64,000 nucleotides of DNA from Winogradskyella forsetii. Its GTDB lineage: Bacteria; Bacteroidota; Bacteroidia; Flavobacteriales; Flavobacteriaceae. The stretch spans positions 2,816,001 through 2,880,000 of the forward strand of contig NZ_CP053348.1 in assembly GCF_013394595.1 (NCBI RefSeq), in the 5' to 3' direction. Below, piece by piece: positions 9,725 to 18,301 of this stretch. Both the position numbers and the translations under genes were made by a program. How positions within the stretch are numbered: the stretch's first letter is position 1; each line of letters begins with the position of its first letter. The notes under the pieces were generated by a model that was given only the letters and a program-made list of their open reading frames with translations, was not told where the DNA came from and searched no databases.

Positions 9725-10164
9725 TGCTTGAGATGTTTTTTCTCTCCGAATTCAAAATTTTCCAGATTGGAATTAGAACATTGCTTAACTTGTTTGCGCT
9801 TCCTAAGAGTTATTGATTATAATGAAAATAAATTTTAATGTAATAACGCTCAGAAAAAGTTCCAGATTAAACTTTCGTAACCCAATAATTTTCAAAAAAA
9901 GGATGCATAATTAAATACATCCTTCTCTTTTTGTTATCAGATTTGGGGAACTGATAACGAATAATAGGTTAAGCTGAGGCAAACATAGATTAAATAAATC
10001 TCTTACGCAAGAAAAATGCGTATTTTATCGTGTTTTTTTGCATTTAATCGAAATTATCCTTTTTAAAGTATTGAAAATCAACAAAACGAATTGAGACTAT
10101 TTTTAAACTAAAATTTGATTAAACTTTTTGTACTTTAACCAGTCTTAGTACCAAAGTAAAACAC
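9725..10164. other. 440-bp noncoding stretch with a terminator
   Basis: No ORF with coding character. It holds a hairpin terminator (9899-9932) for the ABC operon and, near its right end, a promoter-like TTTG ... TACTTTAA (10113-10138) before the sigma-factor gene. Nothing else recognised. Confidence 0.6.
9899..9932 (+). terminator. Intrinsic terminator
   Basis: AAGGATG and CATCCTT form a 7-bp stem with a 12-nt AT-rich loop followed by TCTTTTTG. Placed 175 bp after the ABC transporter gene. Confidence 0.6.
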
Positions 10165-10707
10165 TTGATTGACGAATCAGAATTTATAGAGCGTTTACAA
10201 AATCCTTTATCTAAAGAAGCGGCTTTTAGAGAACTGTTACAACTCTATAAAGAACGTTTGTATTGGCATATAAGAAAAATTGTATTGAATCATGATGATG
10301 CTGACGATGTGCTTCAGAATACATTTATAAAAGTCCATCGCAGTATTGACAATTTTAAAGGCGAGAGTAAGTTGTTTTCTTGGTTATATAGAATAGCAAC
10401 TAATGAATCCATTACACTTATCAATAAAAATGCTAAACGCTTACAGATTACAAACGAGGAGCATCAAAACAGGGCCATAAACAATTTGACCTCAGATGTT
10501 TACTTTGAAGGTGATGCCATTCAACTTAAATTACAAAAAGCAATAGCAACCTTACCGCAAAAACAACAATTAGTTTTTAACATGCGCTATTTTGAGGAAT
10601 TAAAATATAAGGACATGGCAGAAATTTTAGATACTAGTGAAGGCGCCTTAAAGGCCTCCTATCATATTGCCGCAAAGAAAATAGAAGCCTATTTGACTTC
10701 AGATTAA
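10165..10707 (+). CDS. ECF-type RNA polymerase sigma factor
   Basis: The 180-residue sigma-70 family protein has region 2 at about residues 20-95 (DADDVLQNTFIKVHRSIDNF and SWLYRIATNESITL) and region 4 at about 120-175 (LPQKQQLVFNMRYFEELKYK then a helix-turn-helix DMAEILDTSEGALKASYH). The only plausible start is the TTG at 10165: no ATG exists between it and the upstream in-frame stop at 10120. It is followed by a membrane protein in anti-sigma position and a periplasmic Spy-like protein, so the three probably form an envelope-stress module (inference from order). Confidence 0.9.
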   Translation: MIDESEFIERLQNPLSKEAAFRELLQLYKERLYWHIRKIVLNHDDADDVLQNTFIKVHRSIDNFKGESKLFSWLYRIATNESITLINKNAKRLQITNEEHQNRAINNLTSDVYFEGDAIQLKLQKAIATLPQKQQLVFNMRYFEELKYKDMAEILDTSEGALKASYHIAAKKIEAYLTSD

Positions 10708-10768
10708 ACCATTATAGTAATTTGAAGTCTAAGAAATAGAAAATAAGAGATTCCCATTTTCGTGGGAA

Positions 10769-11278
10769 ATGAATATGAAAAAAGAAAATATACATAGTAT
10801 TACATCACCAGGTTTTAAAACACCTGAAAATTATTTCGAGGCGTTCGAAGGACAACTTCTTGAGAGACTAAATAAAGATGCATTGATTGAAACCGAAGTA
10901 ACTCATGGTTTCACAGTGCCAGACAACTATTTTGATTCGGTTGAAGAACATATTTTAAGTCAACTTCATACGGAAGAGAAACCTGTTATCCATTTAAAAT
11001 CTAGAAAAACGTTCTACTATGTTGCTGGTATTGCCGCAAGTTTTGTATTGTTGTTGAGTTTGTTTTTTAACAATGACGAAAAAATTAATATCAATACTAT
11101 AGAAACGACGAGTATTGAAAATTACTTATACCAAGAGGATTATTCAAATGATGATTTGGCGTCGCTGTTCATTACAGAAGACATCTCAGAAACAGATTTT
11201 ATTGATGTGAACATTTCAAACGAGACAATCAATGAATATTTGGAAAACATAGATACAGAAGATTTTATTTTAAATTAA
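10769..11278 (+). CDS. Single-pass membrane protein in anti-sigma position
   Basis: The 169-residue protein has an acidic N-terminal cytoplasmic part, one membrane segment (about residues 78-95, YYVAGIAASFVLLLSLFF) and a very acidic C-terminal tail. The cytoplasmic part contains an internal duplication: GFKTPENYFEAFEGQLLERL (about 14-33) and GFTVPDNYFDSVEEHILSQL (about 48-67). No zinc-binding ZAS motif is present. The position directly after an ECF sigma gene and the N-in topology suggest an anti-sigma factor, but no known anti-sigma domain is recognised. Confidence 0.6.
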   Translation: MNMKKENIHSITSPGFKTPENYFEAFEGQLLERLNKDALIETEVTHGFTVPDNYFDSVEEHILSQLHTEEKPVIHLKSRKTFYYVAGIAASFVLLLSLFFNNDEKININTIETTSIENYLYQEDYSNDDLASLFITEDISETDFIDVNISNETINEYLENIDTEDFILN

Positions 11279-11284
11279 AAATCC

Positions 11285-11725
11285 ATGAAGACATTTCATA
11301 CTTTACTAATAACCTTATTCATTTCTGCTAGTGTATTTGCACAACGACCAGATAGAGAAAAAATAAAAGCTTTAAAGATTGCCCATATTACCGAGCAAAT
11401 GGATTTATCCAAAAAGGAAGCGCAAAAATTTTGGCCAATTTATAATGCCAATGAAGACGCTGAAGATCAACTTAGGGAAAAGTTTAGCGCTCTGCGCAAT
11501 GAAAAATCCGCAAATGAATTAACCGAAAGTGAAGCGAAAACCTATCTTCTTAACCTGATTAGCATAGAACAGGAAAAAACAGAATTACGTGCCAAATTGC
11601 TCAACGATTTATTGGAAATTTTACCAGCGAAAAAAATTGTTGCCCTTGTACAAGCAGAAAAATCATTCAGACGTAAAATGATTGAAGAATACAAAGAGCG
11701 TCATCGAAAAATGAAACAGAACTAG
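11285..11725 (+). CDS. Periplasmic Spy/CpxP-like helical protein
   Basis: The 146-residue protein has a signal peptide (MKTFHTLLITLFISASVFAQ) and a charged all-helical mature part with an ITEQMDLSKKEAQKFWPIYN motif resembling the LTxxQ motif of Spy/CpxP. Bacteroidota homologues beside ECF sigma genes are often named sensors of ECF sigma factors. It starts 6 bp after the anti-sigma-like gene, so it is the third gene of the module and may sense or buffer misfolded envelope proteins (inference). Confidence 0.6.
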   Translation: MKTFHTLLITLFISASVFAQRPDREKIKALKIAHITEQMDLSKKEAQKFWPIYNANEDAEDQLREKFSALRNEKSANELTESEAKTYLLNLISIEQEKTELRAKLLNDLLEILPAKKIVALVQAEKSFRRKMIEEYKERHRKMKQN

Positions 11726-11764
11726 GTCATAATACCGGGAACATTTGTAGTAATCTTTGTGATT

Positions 11765-12379
11765 TTAAATCATCTTAAAATCCAATAACAACTCGTCTTC
11801 TATAGAAGCTTGTAAATGATCACCTTTAAGGACCAAACCTGTTCCACTTGCTGGAGTTCCCGTAAAAATCAGATCTCCTTCTTCCAAGGTCATAAAAGAC
11901 GACACGTAAGCAATGATTTCGGCAAAACTATAAATCATTAAACTGGTCGTCCCAATTTGTTTTTGTTCGCTATTTATTTTCAAATCGAAATTAATAGCGC
12001 CTAAATCCAAAAAGTTTGAAACCGTCTTAAAATCTGAAACTGGCGAAGCGCCATCAAAACCTTTAGCTAAAGCCCAAGGCCCTTTATGCTCTCTACTGGC
12101 AGCCAATACATCTTTAGCTGTGTAATCTATACCAATAGCAATTTCAGATATAAAGGAATTGGCATCCTCAAGGCTAATATCTTTACCTCGTTTGCCTATT
12201 TTCACCACAAGCTCAACTTCGTAAGCTAATTGATTCGTTATTTTTGGAAAGTCAATGTCATTATTACCAGTTACCAAACTCGATTCTGGCTTTGTAAAAA
12301 TTGTTTGTGCTCCTGTTTTTATAGCTGTTATTTCTGATTTATCGTTGACGTAGTTTTTGCCTATTCCTATGATTTTCAT
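11765..12379 (-). CDS. Fumarylacetoacetate hydrolase (FAH) family protein
   Basis: The 204-residue protein is a short FAH-superfamily enzyme, starting at MKIIGIGKNYVNDKSEI. Conserved features are FTKPESSLV, the YEVELVVKIGKRGKDIS metal-ligand segment (Glu pair near residue 53), a DYTAKDV stretch and the terminal GDLIFTGTPASGTG loop (about 168-181). These folds act as hydrolases, isomerases or oxaloacetate decarboxylases on 2-oxo acids; the substrate cannot be predicted. Convergent with the sigma-factor operon. Confidence 0.85.
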   Translation of the reverse strand: MKIIGIGKNYVNDKSEITAIKTGAQTIFTKPESSLVTGNNDIDFPKITNQLAYEVELVVKIGKRGKDISLEDANSFISEIAIGIDYTAKDVLAASREHKGPWALAKGFDGASPVSDFKTVSNFLDLGAINFDLKINSEQKQIGTTSLMIYSFAEIIAYVSSFMTLEEGDLIFTGTPASGTGLVLKGDHLQASIEDELLLDFKMI

Positions 12380-12476
12380 GAATTCTTTAAATTTAATTTA
12401 CTACCACTGAAAGTAATGAAATTTTGATTGTTTAAAGCTGTAAATTCAAAGTTTTGTAGCACACAAAACATCAATA

Positions 12477-12614
12477 TCAAAACACCTTAAACACATACCC
12501 CAATAACCAATACAAAATAAAAAACACCACAATTGTTCCAATACAACCGCATTTACCGCCTCCAATCTTTTTTGCGCCCCAAGCTGCGCCTATAATTCTT
12601 AGTAATTTTTCCAT
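12477..12614 (-). CDS. 45-residue membrane miniprotein
   Basis: A 45-codon ORF running from ATG at 12614 to TGA at 12477. The product starts MEKLLRIIGAAWGAKKIGGG, continues with a KCGCIG pair of cysteines (22 and 24) and ends with one hydrophobic segment (about 27-42) and a basic tail. The amphipathic glycine-rich start plus CxC plus a membrane helix looks conserved-protein-like rather than random, but I recognise no named family. It is monocistronic, divergent from uvrA. Confidence 0.55.
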   Translation of the reverse strand: MEKLLRIIGAAWGAKKIGGGKCGCIGTIVVFFILYWLLGYVFKVF

Positions 12615-12788
12615 AATCGGTTATCTGTTTTTTTGATTTGTAAAGTAACAAAACTAACTTAAACATTCTAGCAAAGTTGCTCATAAAAAAGCTATTGTTA
12701 ATCCATTTACAAAGTAATGCTTACTTGTAGTTTGGATTCACAGTACGCTCTATTATCCTTTGGTAACGATTGAATGCTTAGCAGAACT

Positions 12789-12842
12789 GTGACTGCGACC
12801 ATAACCGAGACTGTGACTGAGACTGAGACTGAGACTGAGACC
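12789..12842 (+). repeat. Hexanucleotide tandem repeat upstream of uvrA
   Basis: Nine consecutive 6-bp units, degenerate at the left (GTGACT, GCGACC, ATAACC) and nearly pure GAGACT at the right (12807-12842, three consecutive perfect copies). It lies in the 325-bp noncoding region 12615-12939 between the miniprotein and uvrA; apart from the uvrA promoter nothing else is seen there. Confidence 0.85.
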
Positions 12843-12894
12843 TATATTAATAAATCCAAATAAACGTTCACATTAAATTAACATCTAAAATCAG

Positions 12895-12902
12895 TACCTT
12901 TG
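12895..12902 (+). promoter_or_regulatory. uvrA promoter -7 element
   Basis: TACCTTTG matches TAnnTTTG and lies 37 bp before the uvrA ATG. No clear TTG is placed at the ideal -33 distance. Confidence 0.5.
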
Positions 12903-12939
12903 CAGAATTGCTAAAAATAAAAGAAGGATTTAATCATTT

Positions 12940-15768
12940 ATGAGCCAATTCAACGATTCCATTGAAGTAAAAGGAGCACGCGTTCACAACCTAAAAAATA
13001 TAGATGTCACTATTCCAAGAGAGAAACTAGTGGTAATTACTGGTCTTTCGGGAAGTGGAAAATCATCATTAGCTTTCGATACTATTTATGCCGAAGGACA
13101 ACGTCGCTATATTGAAACCTTTTCGGCTTATGCACGTCAGTTTTTAGGGAGCTTAGAGCGTCCTGATGTAGATAAAATCGATGGTTTGTCACCCGTAATT
13201 GCCATAGAGCAAAAAACGACAAGCAAATCACCACGCTCTACTGTTGGCACGATTACTGAAATCTACGATTTCCTGCGTTTATTATATGCCAGAGCAGCGG
13301 ATGCTTATAGCTATGAAACTGGCGAAAAAATGGTAAGCTATAACGATGAGCAAATAAAAGACTTGATTTTAGAAGCCTATCAAGGCAAACGTATTAATAT
13401 TTTATCTCCTGTGGTGCGTTCGCGCAAAGGGCATTATCGTGAGTTGTTTGAGCAAATCGCTAAGCAAGGCTTCGTCAAGGTAAGAACAGATGGCGAAATT
13501 GTGGATATTGAAAAGGGCATGAAACTAGACCGCTACAAAACCCACGATATCGAAATTGTCATCGATAGATTAAAGATTGACGAGAACGAAAACAACGAAA
13601 AGCGCTTAATGGAATCCATCAATACAGCGATGTATCATGGCGACGATGTTCTAATGGTTATTGACCAAGACACCAACGAACCTCGTTTTTTTAGCAGGAA
13701 TTTAATGTGTCCTACCTCTGGAATCTCCTACCCAAATCCGGAACCAAATAACTTCTCATTCAACTCACCAAAAGGCGCTTGCCAAAATTGTAACGGCATT
13801 GGCGAATTATACGTGGTCAATGACCGTAAGTTAGTGCCAGATGAATCATTGTCCATAAAAAATGGCGCATTAGCACCACACGGTCCTCAAAAGAAAAGCT
13901 GGATTTTTAAGCAATTTGAAACCATTGCGCAACGTTTTGAGTTTTCATTAAGTGACCCTTGGAAAGATATACCAGAAGACGCCAAACAAATTATTCTTCA
14001 TGGCGGAAAAGATAAGTTTACCGTTGAAAGCAAATTGTTAGGGGTTTCACGCGATTATAAAATAGATTTTGAAGGCGTTGCCAATTTTATCGAAAGTCAG
14101 TTCAATTCAGACTCAACTAAACTAAAAAGATGGGCAAAAGAGTACATGGATAAGATAGAATGTTCCGTTTGCGAGGGTTCACGATTACGAAAAGAATCGC
14201 TATACTTTAAAGTAGATGGCAAAAGCATTGCAGAATTGGTAATGATGGATGTGGTGGAATTAGGAGCGTGGCTAGATGGACTAACGAATCGATTATCCCA
14301 AAAACAACAACAAATTTCGGCTGAGATCATAAAGGAAATAAGAAATAGAGTCCAGTTTTTACTCGATGTAGGACTTACTTACCTCAGCTTAAACCGAAGT
14401 TCGAAATCGCTTTCTGGTGGCGAAGCTCAACGCATAAGGTTAGCGACTCAAATTGGTTCACAATTGGTAGGCGTCTTATATATTCTAGATGAACCAAGTA
14501 TTGGTTTACACCAACGTGATAACGAAAAATTAATCAATTCCTTGCTGTCTTTAAGGGATGTTGGTAATTCCGTAATTGTCGTAGAACACGATAAGGATAT
14601 GATAGAACGTGCCGACCACGTGATAGATATCGGTCCTTTCGCTGGTAAATATGGCGGCGAAATTATCAGTGAAGGCACACCAAAAGAATTGCTAAAACAG
14701 CATACGCTAACGGCAGCATACCTCAATGGCGAAAAGGAAATTGAAGTCCCAAAAACCAGACGAAAAGGCAATGGAAAAAAACTGGTTTTAAAAGGTTGTA
14801 CAGGTAACAATCTGAAGAACGTCGATGTGGAGTTTCCTTTAGGGAAAATGATTGGTGTTACTGGCGTTTCCGGAAGTGGTAAATCGACCTTAATTAATGA
14901 GACCCTCTACCCTATTCTCAATGCACATTATTTTAATGGCGTTAAGAAACCAATGCCTTACAAAAGTATAAAAGGTTTAGAGCATTTGGATAAAGTGATT
15001 GACATTAACCAATCACCAATTGGGCGCACACCTAGAAGTAACCCAGCAACCTACACCAAAACCTTTGATGAAATAAGAAGTTTATTCTCTAAGATTCCTG
15101 AAGCAATGATTCGTGGTTATAAACCAGGGCGTTTCAGCTTTAACGTGAAAGGTGGACGTTGCGAAACCTGCCAAGGTGGCGGTTTACGTGTGATTGAAAT
15201 GAATTTTCTACCAGATGTTTATGTCGAATGTGAAACCTGCCAAGGCAAGCGCTTTAATAGAGAAACTTTAGAAATACGATACAAGGGAAAATCCATTAGT
15301 GATGTTTTGAATATGACGATTGAAGAAGCCGTTAATTTCTTTGAAAACATCCCAAAAATTCATAGAAAACTAAAAACCATTAAAGATGTTGGTTTAGGTT
15401 ATATTACTTTGGGTCAACAAAGTACCACACTTTCCGGTGGTGAGGCACAACGAATAAAGTTAGCGACTGAACTCAGTAAGCGCGATACAGGAAACACCTT
15501 TTATATTCTAGACGAACCTACCACAGGTTTACATTTTGAAGATATTAGGGTTCTGATGAAAGTCCTAAATAAATTAGCAGACAAAGGCAATACCGTCTTA
15601 ATTATTGAGCATAATCTCGATGTGATTAAAACCGTGGATTATATTATAGACATTGGTTACGAAGGCGGTAAAGGCGGTGGAAAAGTCGTTGCGAAAGGCA
15701 CTCCGGAGCAAATCATAAAAGATAAAAAGAGTTATACTGCTCAATTTTTAAAGAAGGAGTTGGCTTGA
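12940..15768 (+). CDS. uvrA: Excinuclease ABC subunit A
   Basis: The 942-residue protein has the duplicated ABC architecture of UvrA, the damage-recognition ATPase of nucleotide excision repair. Walker A motifs are GLSGSGKSS (about 35) and GVSGSGKST (about 643); signature motifs LSGGEAQRI occur at about 492 and 832. Zinc modules are visible as CQNCNG (about 281) with CSVCEG (about 408), and CETCQG (about 741) with CETCQG (about 764). Length is normal. Single gene with its own promoter. Confidence 0.98.
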   Translation: MSQFNDSIEVKGARVHNLKNIDVTIPREKLVVITGLSGSGKSSLAFDTIYAEGQRRYIETFSAYARQFLGSLERPDVDKIDGLSPVIAIEQKTTSKSPRSTVGTITEIYDFLRLLYARAADAYSYETGEKMVSYNDEQIKDLILEAYQGKRINILSPVVRSRKGHYRELFEQIAKQGFVKVRTDGEIVDIEKGMKLDRYKTHDIEIVIDRLKIDENENNEKRLMESINTAMYHGDDVLMVIDQDTNEPRFFSRNLMCPTSGISYPNPEPNNFSFNSPKGACQNCNGIGELYVVNDRKLVPDESLSIKNGALAPHGPQKKSWIFKQFETIAQRFEFSLSDPWKDIPEDAKQIILHGGKDKFTVESKLLGVSRDYKIDFEGVANFIESQFNSDSTKLKRWAKEYMDKIECSVCEGSRLRKESLYFKVDGKSIAELVMMDVVELGAWLDGLTNRLSQKQQQISAEIIKEIRNRVQFLLDVGLTYLSLNRSSKSLSGGEAQRIRLATQIGSQLVGVLYILDEPSIGLHQRDNEKLINSLLSLRDVGNSVIVVEHDKDMIERADHVIDIGPFAGKYGGEIISEGTPKELLKQHTLTAAYLNGEKEIEVPKTRRKGNGKKLVLKGCTGNNLKNVDVEFPLGKMIGVTGVSGSGKSTLINETLYPILNAHYFNGVKKPMPYKSIKGLEHLDKVIDINQSPIGRTPRSNPATYTKTFDEIRSLFSKIPEAMIRGYKPGRFSFNVKGGRCETCQGGGLRVIEMNFLPDVYVECETCQGKRFNRETLEIRYKGKSISDVLNMTIEEAVNFFENIPKIHRKLKTIKDVGLGYITLGQQSTTLSGGEAQRIKLATELSKRDTGNTFYILDEPTTGLHFEDIRVLMKVLNKLADKGNTVLIIEHNLDVIKTVDYIIDIGYEGGKGGGKVVAKGTPEQIIKDKKSYTAQFLKKELA

Positions 15769-15953
15769 AGTATGAGAGCGTTATCCTGAAAAATCTTTCA
15801 TATGTTTTAATGTCTACGTCTTACTAAAAACGGTCTTTGAGCACCCCAAACTAGCCTAAAAAAGCTATTTGTAGCGTATTTACTTCTAATATTAACGCAA
15901 TTGAATAAATACTATGGTTTTCTTCAAAATGTTGCTTATCTTGTATCAACTAA

Positions 15954-16139
<186 letters not shown>

Positions 16140-16161
16140 ATACATTAAAATTTAGAATTTT

Positions 16162-16196
16162 AAGCGTATCGATTCATTTCGATACGCTTATTTTTT
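16162..16196 (+). terminator. Intrinsic terminator
   Basis: Perfect 11-bp stem AAGCGTATCGA / TCGATACGCTT with a 6-nt loop followed by ATTTTTTT, just after the small membrane protein gene. Confidence 0.9.
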
Positions 16197-16313
16197 TGCT
16201 AATATAAAGACCTAGTTCCCTCAATTTAACTTAAATTTGCTAGTCTTTAAATTTAGACAAGGCCATATATTTAATATGGCTTTTATATTGTTATAAAAAT
16301 TTATATCTCTTAT

Positions 16314-17000
16314 ATGCGAAGCGAAATCAAAAACAAAGGCTGGAATGAAATAAAAACAAATGATTCTTGGGCGATTTTTAAAATCATGGGAGAATTTGTA
16401 AACGGTTACGAAAAACTGAGCAAAATAGGACCATGTGTGTCTATTTTTGGATCAGCCAGAACCAAACCAGACCATAAATATTATAAACTAGCTGAAGAAG
16501 TTGCCACTAAAATTGTAGATCAAGGTTATGGCGTTATCACAGGTGGTGGGCCAGGTATAATGGAAGCGGGTAATAAAGGTGCTCATATTGCAGGTGGAAC
16601 GTCTGTGGGTCTAAACATCGAATTACCCTTTGAGCAACATGACAATCCATACATAGACAACGACAAGAGCTTAGATTTTGATTACTTCTTTGTTAGAAAA
16701 GTAATGTTCGTAAAATACTCTCAAGGCTTTGTGGTAATGCCAGGAGGTTTTGGAACCTTAGATGAATTGTTTGAAGCAATCACCTTAATACAAACCCATA
16801 AAATAGAATCTTTTCCTATCATTTTAGTAGGTAGAGAGTTTTGGGGAGGTTTAATGGATTGGGTAAAAAAGACACTTATAGACGCTAAAAACATTAGCGC
16901 AAAAGATCTAGACTTAATTCACTTAGTAGACACTTCTGATGAAGTCATAGAAATTCTAAACGACTTTTATAAAGAGTACGACCTTAGCCCTAATTTTTAG
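16314..17000 (+). CDS. LOG-family protein (TIGR00730, cytokinin nucleotide phosphoribohydrolase-like)
   Basis: The 228-residue Rossmann-fold protein carries both LOG signatures: GGGPGIMEAGNKGAHIAG (about 76-93) and PGGFGTLDELFEAITLIQT (about 143-161). Characterised LOG proteins release the free base from N6-modified AMP or act as nucleotide 5'-monophosphate glycosidases. Here the physiological substrate is unknown. Stand-alone gene followed by the secreted nuclease-like gene. Confidence 0.9.
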   Translation: MRSEIKNKGWNEIKTNDSWAIFKIMGEFVNGYEKLSKIGPCVSIFGSARTKPDHKYYKLAEEVATKIVDQGYGVITGGGPGIMEAGNKGAHIAGGTSVGLNIELPFEQHDNPYIDNDKSLDFDYFFVRKVMFVKYSQGFVVMPGGFGTLDELFEAITLIQTHKIESFPIILVGREFWGGLMDWVKKTLIDAKNISAKDLDLIHLVDTSDEVIEILNDFYKEYDLSPNF

Positions 17001-17026
17001 GAAAACCATAATTTTTATTCAACGCT

Positions 17027-18301
17027 ATGAAAAAGAAAATTCTAGGTTTTTTTACGCTAATATGTCTTGTTTTTTTCCATGTTTCTGCTCAGGAAACAGT
17101 TAAAGTGATGTTCTATAATTTATTGAATTATCCGCTTGAAGACGCTGTCCCAAATCGGATTGATGATTTATCTTTTATTCTCAATGACTATCAACCCGAT
17201 TTATTCTTGGTCTGTGAACTTAATAACATTTCTGGAGCCATAGATGTATTAAATACCGCCAAGTCTGTGATTAGCTCTAATTTTGAAATGGCCACTTATG
17301 TATCCAATACTTCAGACGATAATTTTGGAGATCAAAATGATTTACAGAATCTACTGTATTACAATAGCTCAAAATTTACCTTAGAAGAAGAAATTATAGT
17401 GCCTACGTATTTAAGGGATTTTAATGTGTATCGCGTTCAATTGAACACCATAAACCAGATTTCAGACCCTATAGAAATTTATATTATTATTGGACATTTA
17501 AAAGCGTCTAGCGGAACTTCTAATGCACAGAAACGTTTTGAGATGATTCAGGATTTAGAGACTTACTTAGATACTTTACCGACGAACACTAATGTCTTGT
17601 TTGGAGGTGATTTAAATGTATATACGAATAGTGAGGACGCGTTTCAAACGTTAATAAGTAGTAGCAATTCGATTACCTTCGTAGATCCAGCAAACCGAGT
17701 TGGCAGTTGGCACAATAATCCTAATTATGTAGATGTTTTTACCCAATCAACACGCACCCAAAACGGTTTCGGCGGCTCAACAGGAGGTTTTGATGACCGA
17801 TTCGATTTTATACTAACTTCCGAAAACATGACGAGTGCGTCAAATGTAACTTACGTTCCTAATTCTTATAAGGTCTATGGCAACAACGGTTTGGCTTCTT
17901 GTTGGAATAAATCCATAAATTCTTCCGACTGTGAAACCACGGACTCTCAATTTTCGTATGAATTAAGGAATGCATTGCACAATTTTAGTGATCATCTTCC
18001 CGTTACTGTGTCATTGGAAACGGATGCCACTTTTTTAAGTATTGAAGATGTTGATCCTTTATATGTAATGCACTTGGAAACTACGGTTATTCATCAGAAC
18101 TTGACGTTAAATATTGATCACTTCGATTTATACAATGAGCGCTTAAACATTTATAATAATTTGGGACAAAATGTAAAAACATTTCAATTGAATTCTGATC
18201 ACAAACAAGATTTTAATGTTTCCGATTTAAACAATGGCTTGTATTATTTAAATGTGTCCAATACCCTTTCTAATCCTATTAAATTTATTATTGCTAATTG
18301 A
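17027..18301 (+). CDS. Secreted endonuclease/exonuclease/phosphatase-family protein with T9SS sorting tail
   Basis: The 424-residue protein has a signal peptide (first 21 residues, ending VSAQ), an EEP domain (about 25-330) with the LVCELNN metal-site Glu (about 65), GGDLNVY (about 198), DDRFDFIL (about 255) and the catalytic SDHLPV (about 325), then a C-terminal beta-sandwich (about 350-424, ending LNNGLYYLNV...KFIIAN) like the type A sorting domain of type IX secretion substrates. Likely an exported nuclease or phosphodiesterase. Its stop codon overlaps the TTG start of the next gene by 4 bp, so the pair is translationally coupled. Confidence 0.8.
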   Translation: MKKKILGFFTLICLVFFHVSAQETVKVMFYNLLNYPLEDAVPNRIDDLSFILNDYQPDLFLVCELNNISGAIDVLNTAKSVISSNFEMATYVSNTSDDNFGDQNDLQNLLYYNSSKFTLEEEIIVPTYLRDFNVYRVQLNTINQISDPIEIYIIIGHLKASSGTSNAQKRFEMIQDLETYLDTLPTNTNVLFGGDLNVYTNSEDAFQTLISSSNSITFVDPANRVGSWHNNPNYVDVFTQSTRTQNGFGGSTGGFDDRFDFILTSENMTSASNVTYVPNSYKVYGNNGLASCWNKSINSSDCETTDSQFSYELRNALHNFSDHLPVTVSLETDATFLSIEDVDPLYVMHLETTVIHQNLTLNIDHFDLYNERLNIYNNLGQNVKTFQLNSDHKQDFNVSDLNNGLYYLNVSNTLSNPIKFIIAN

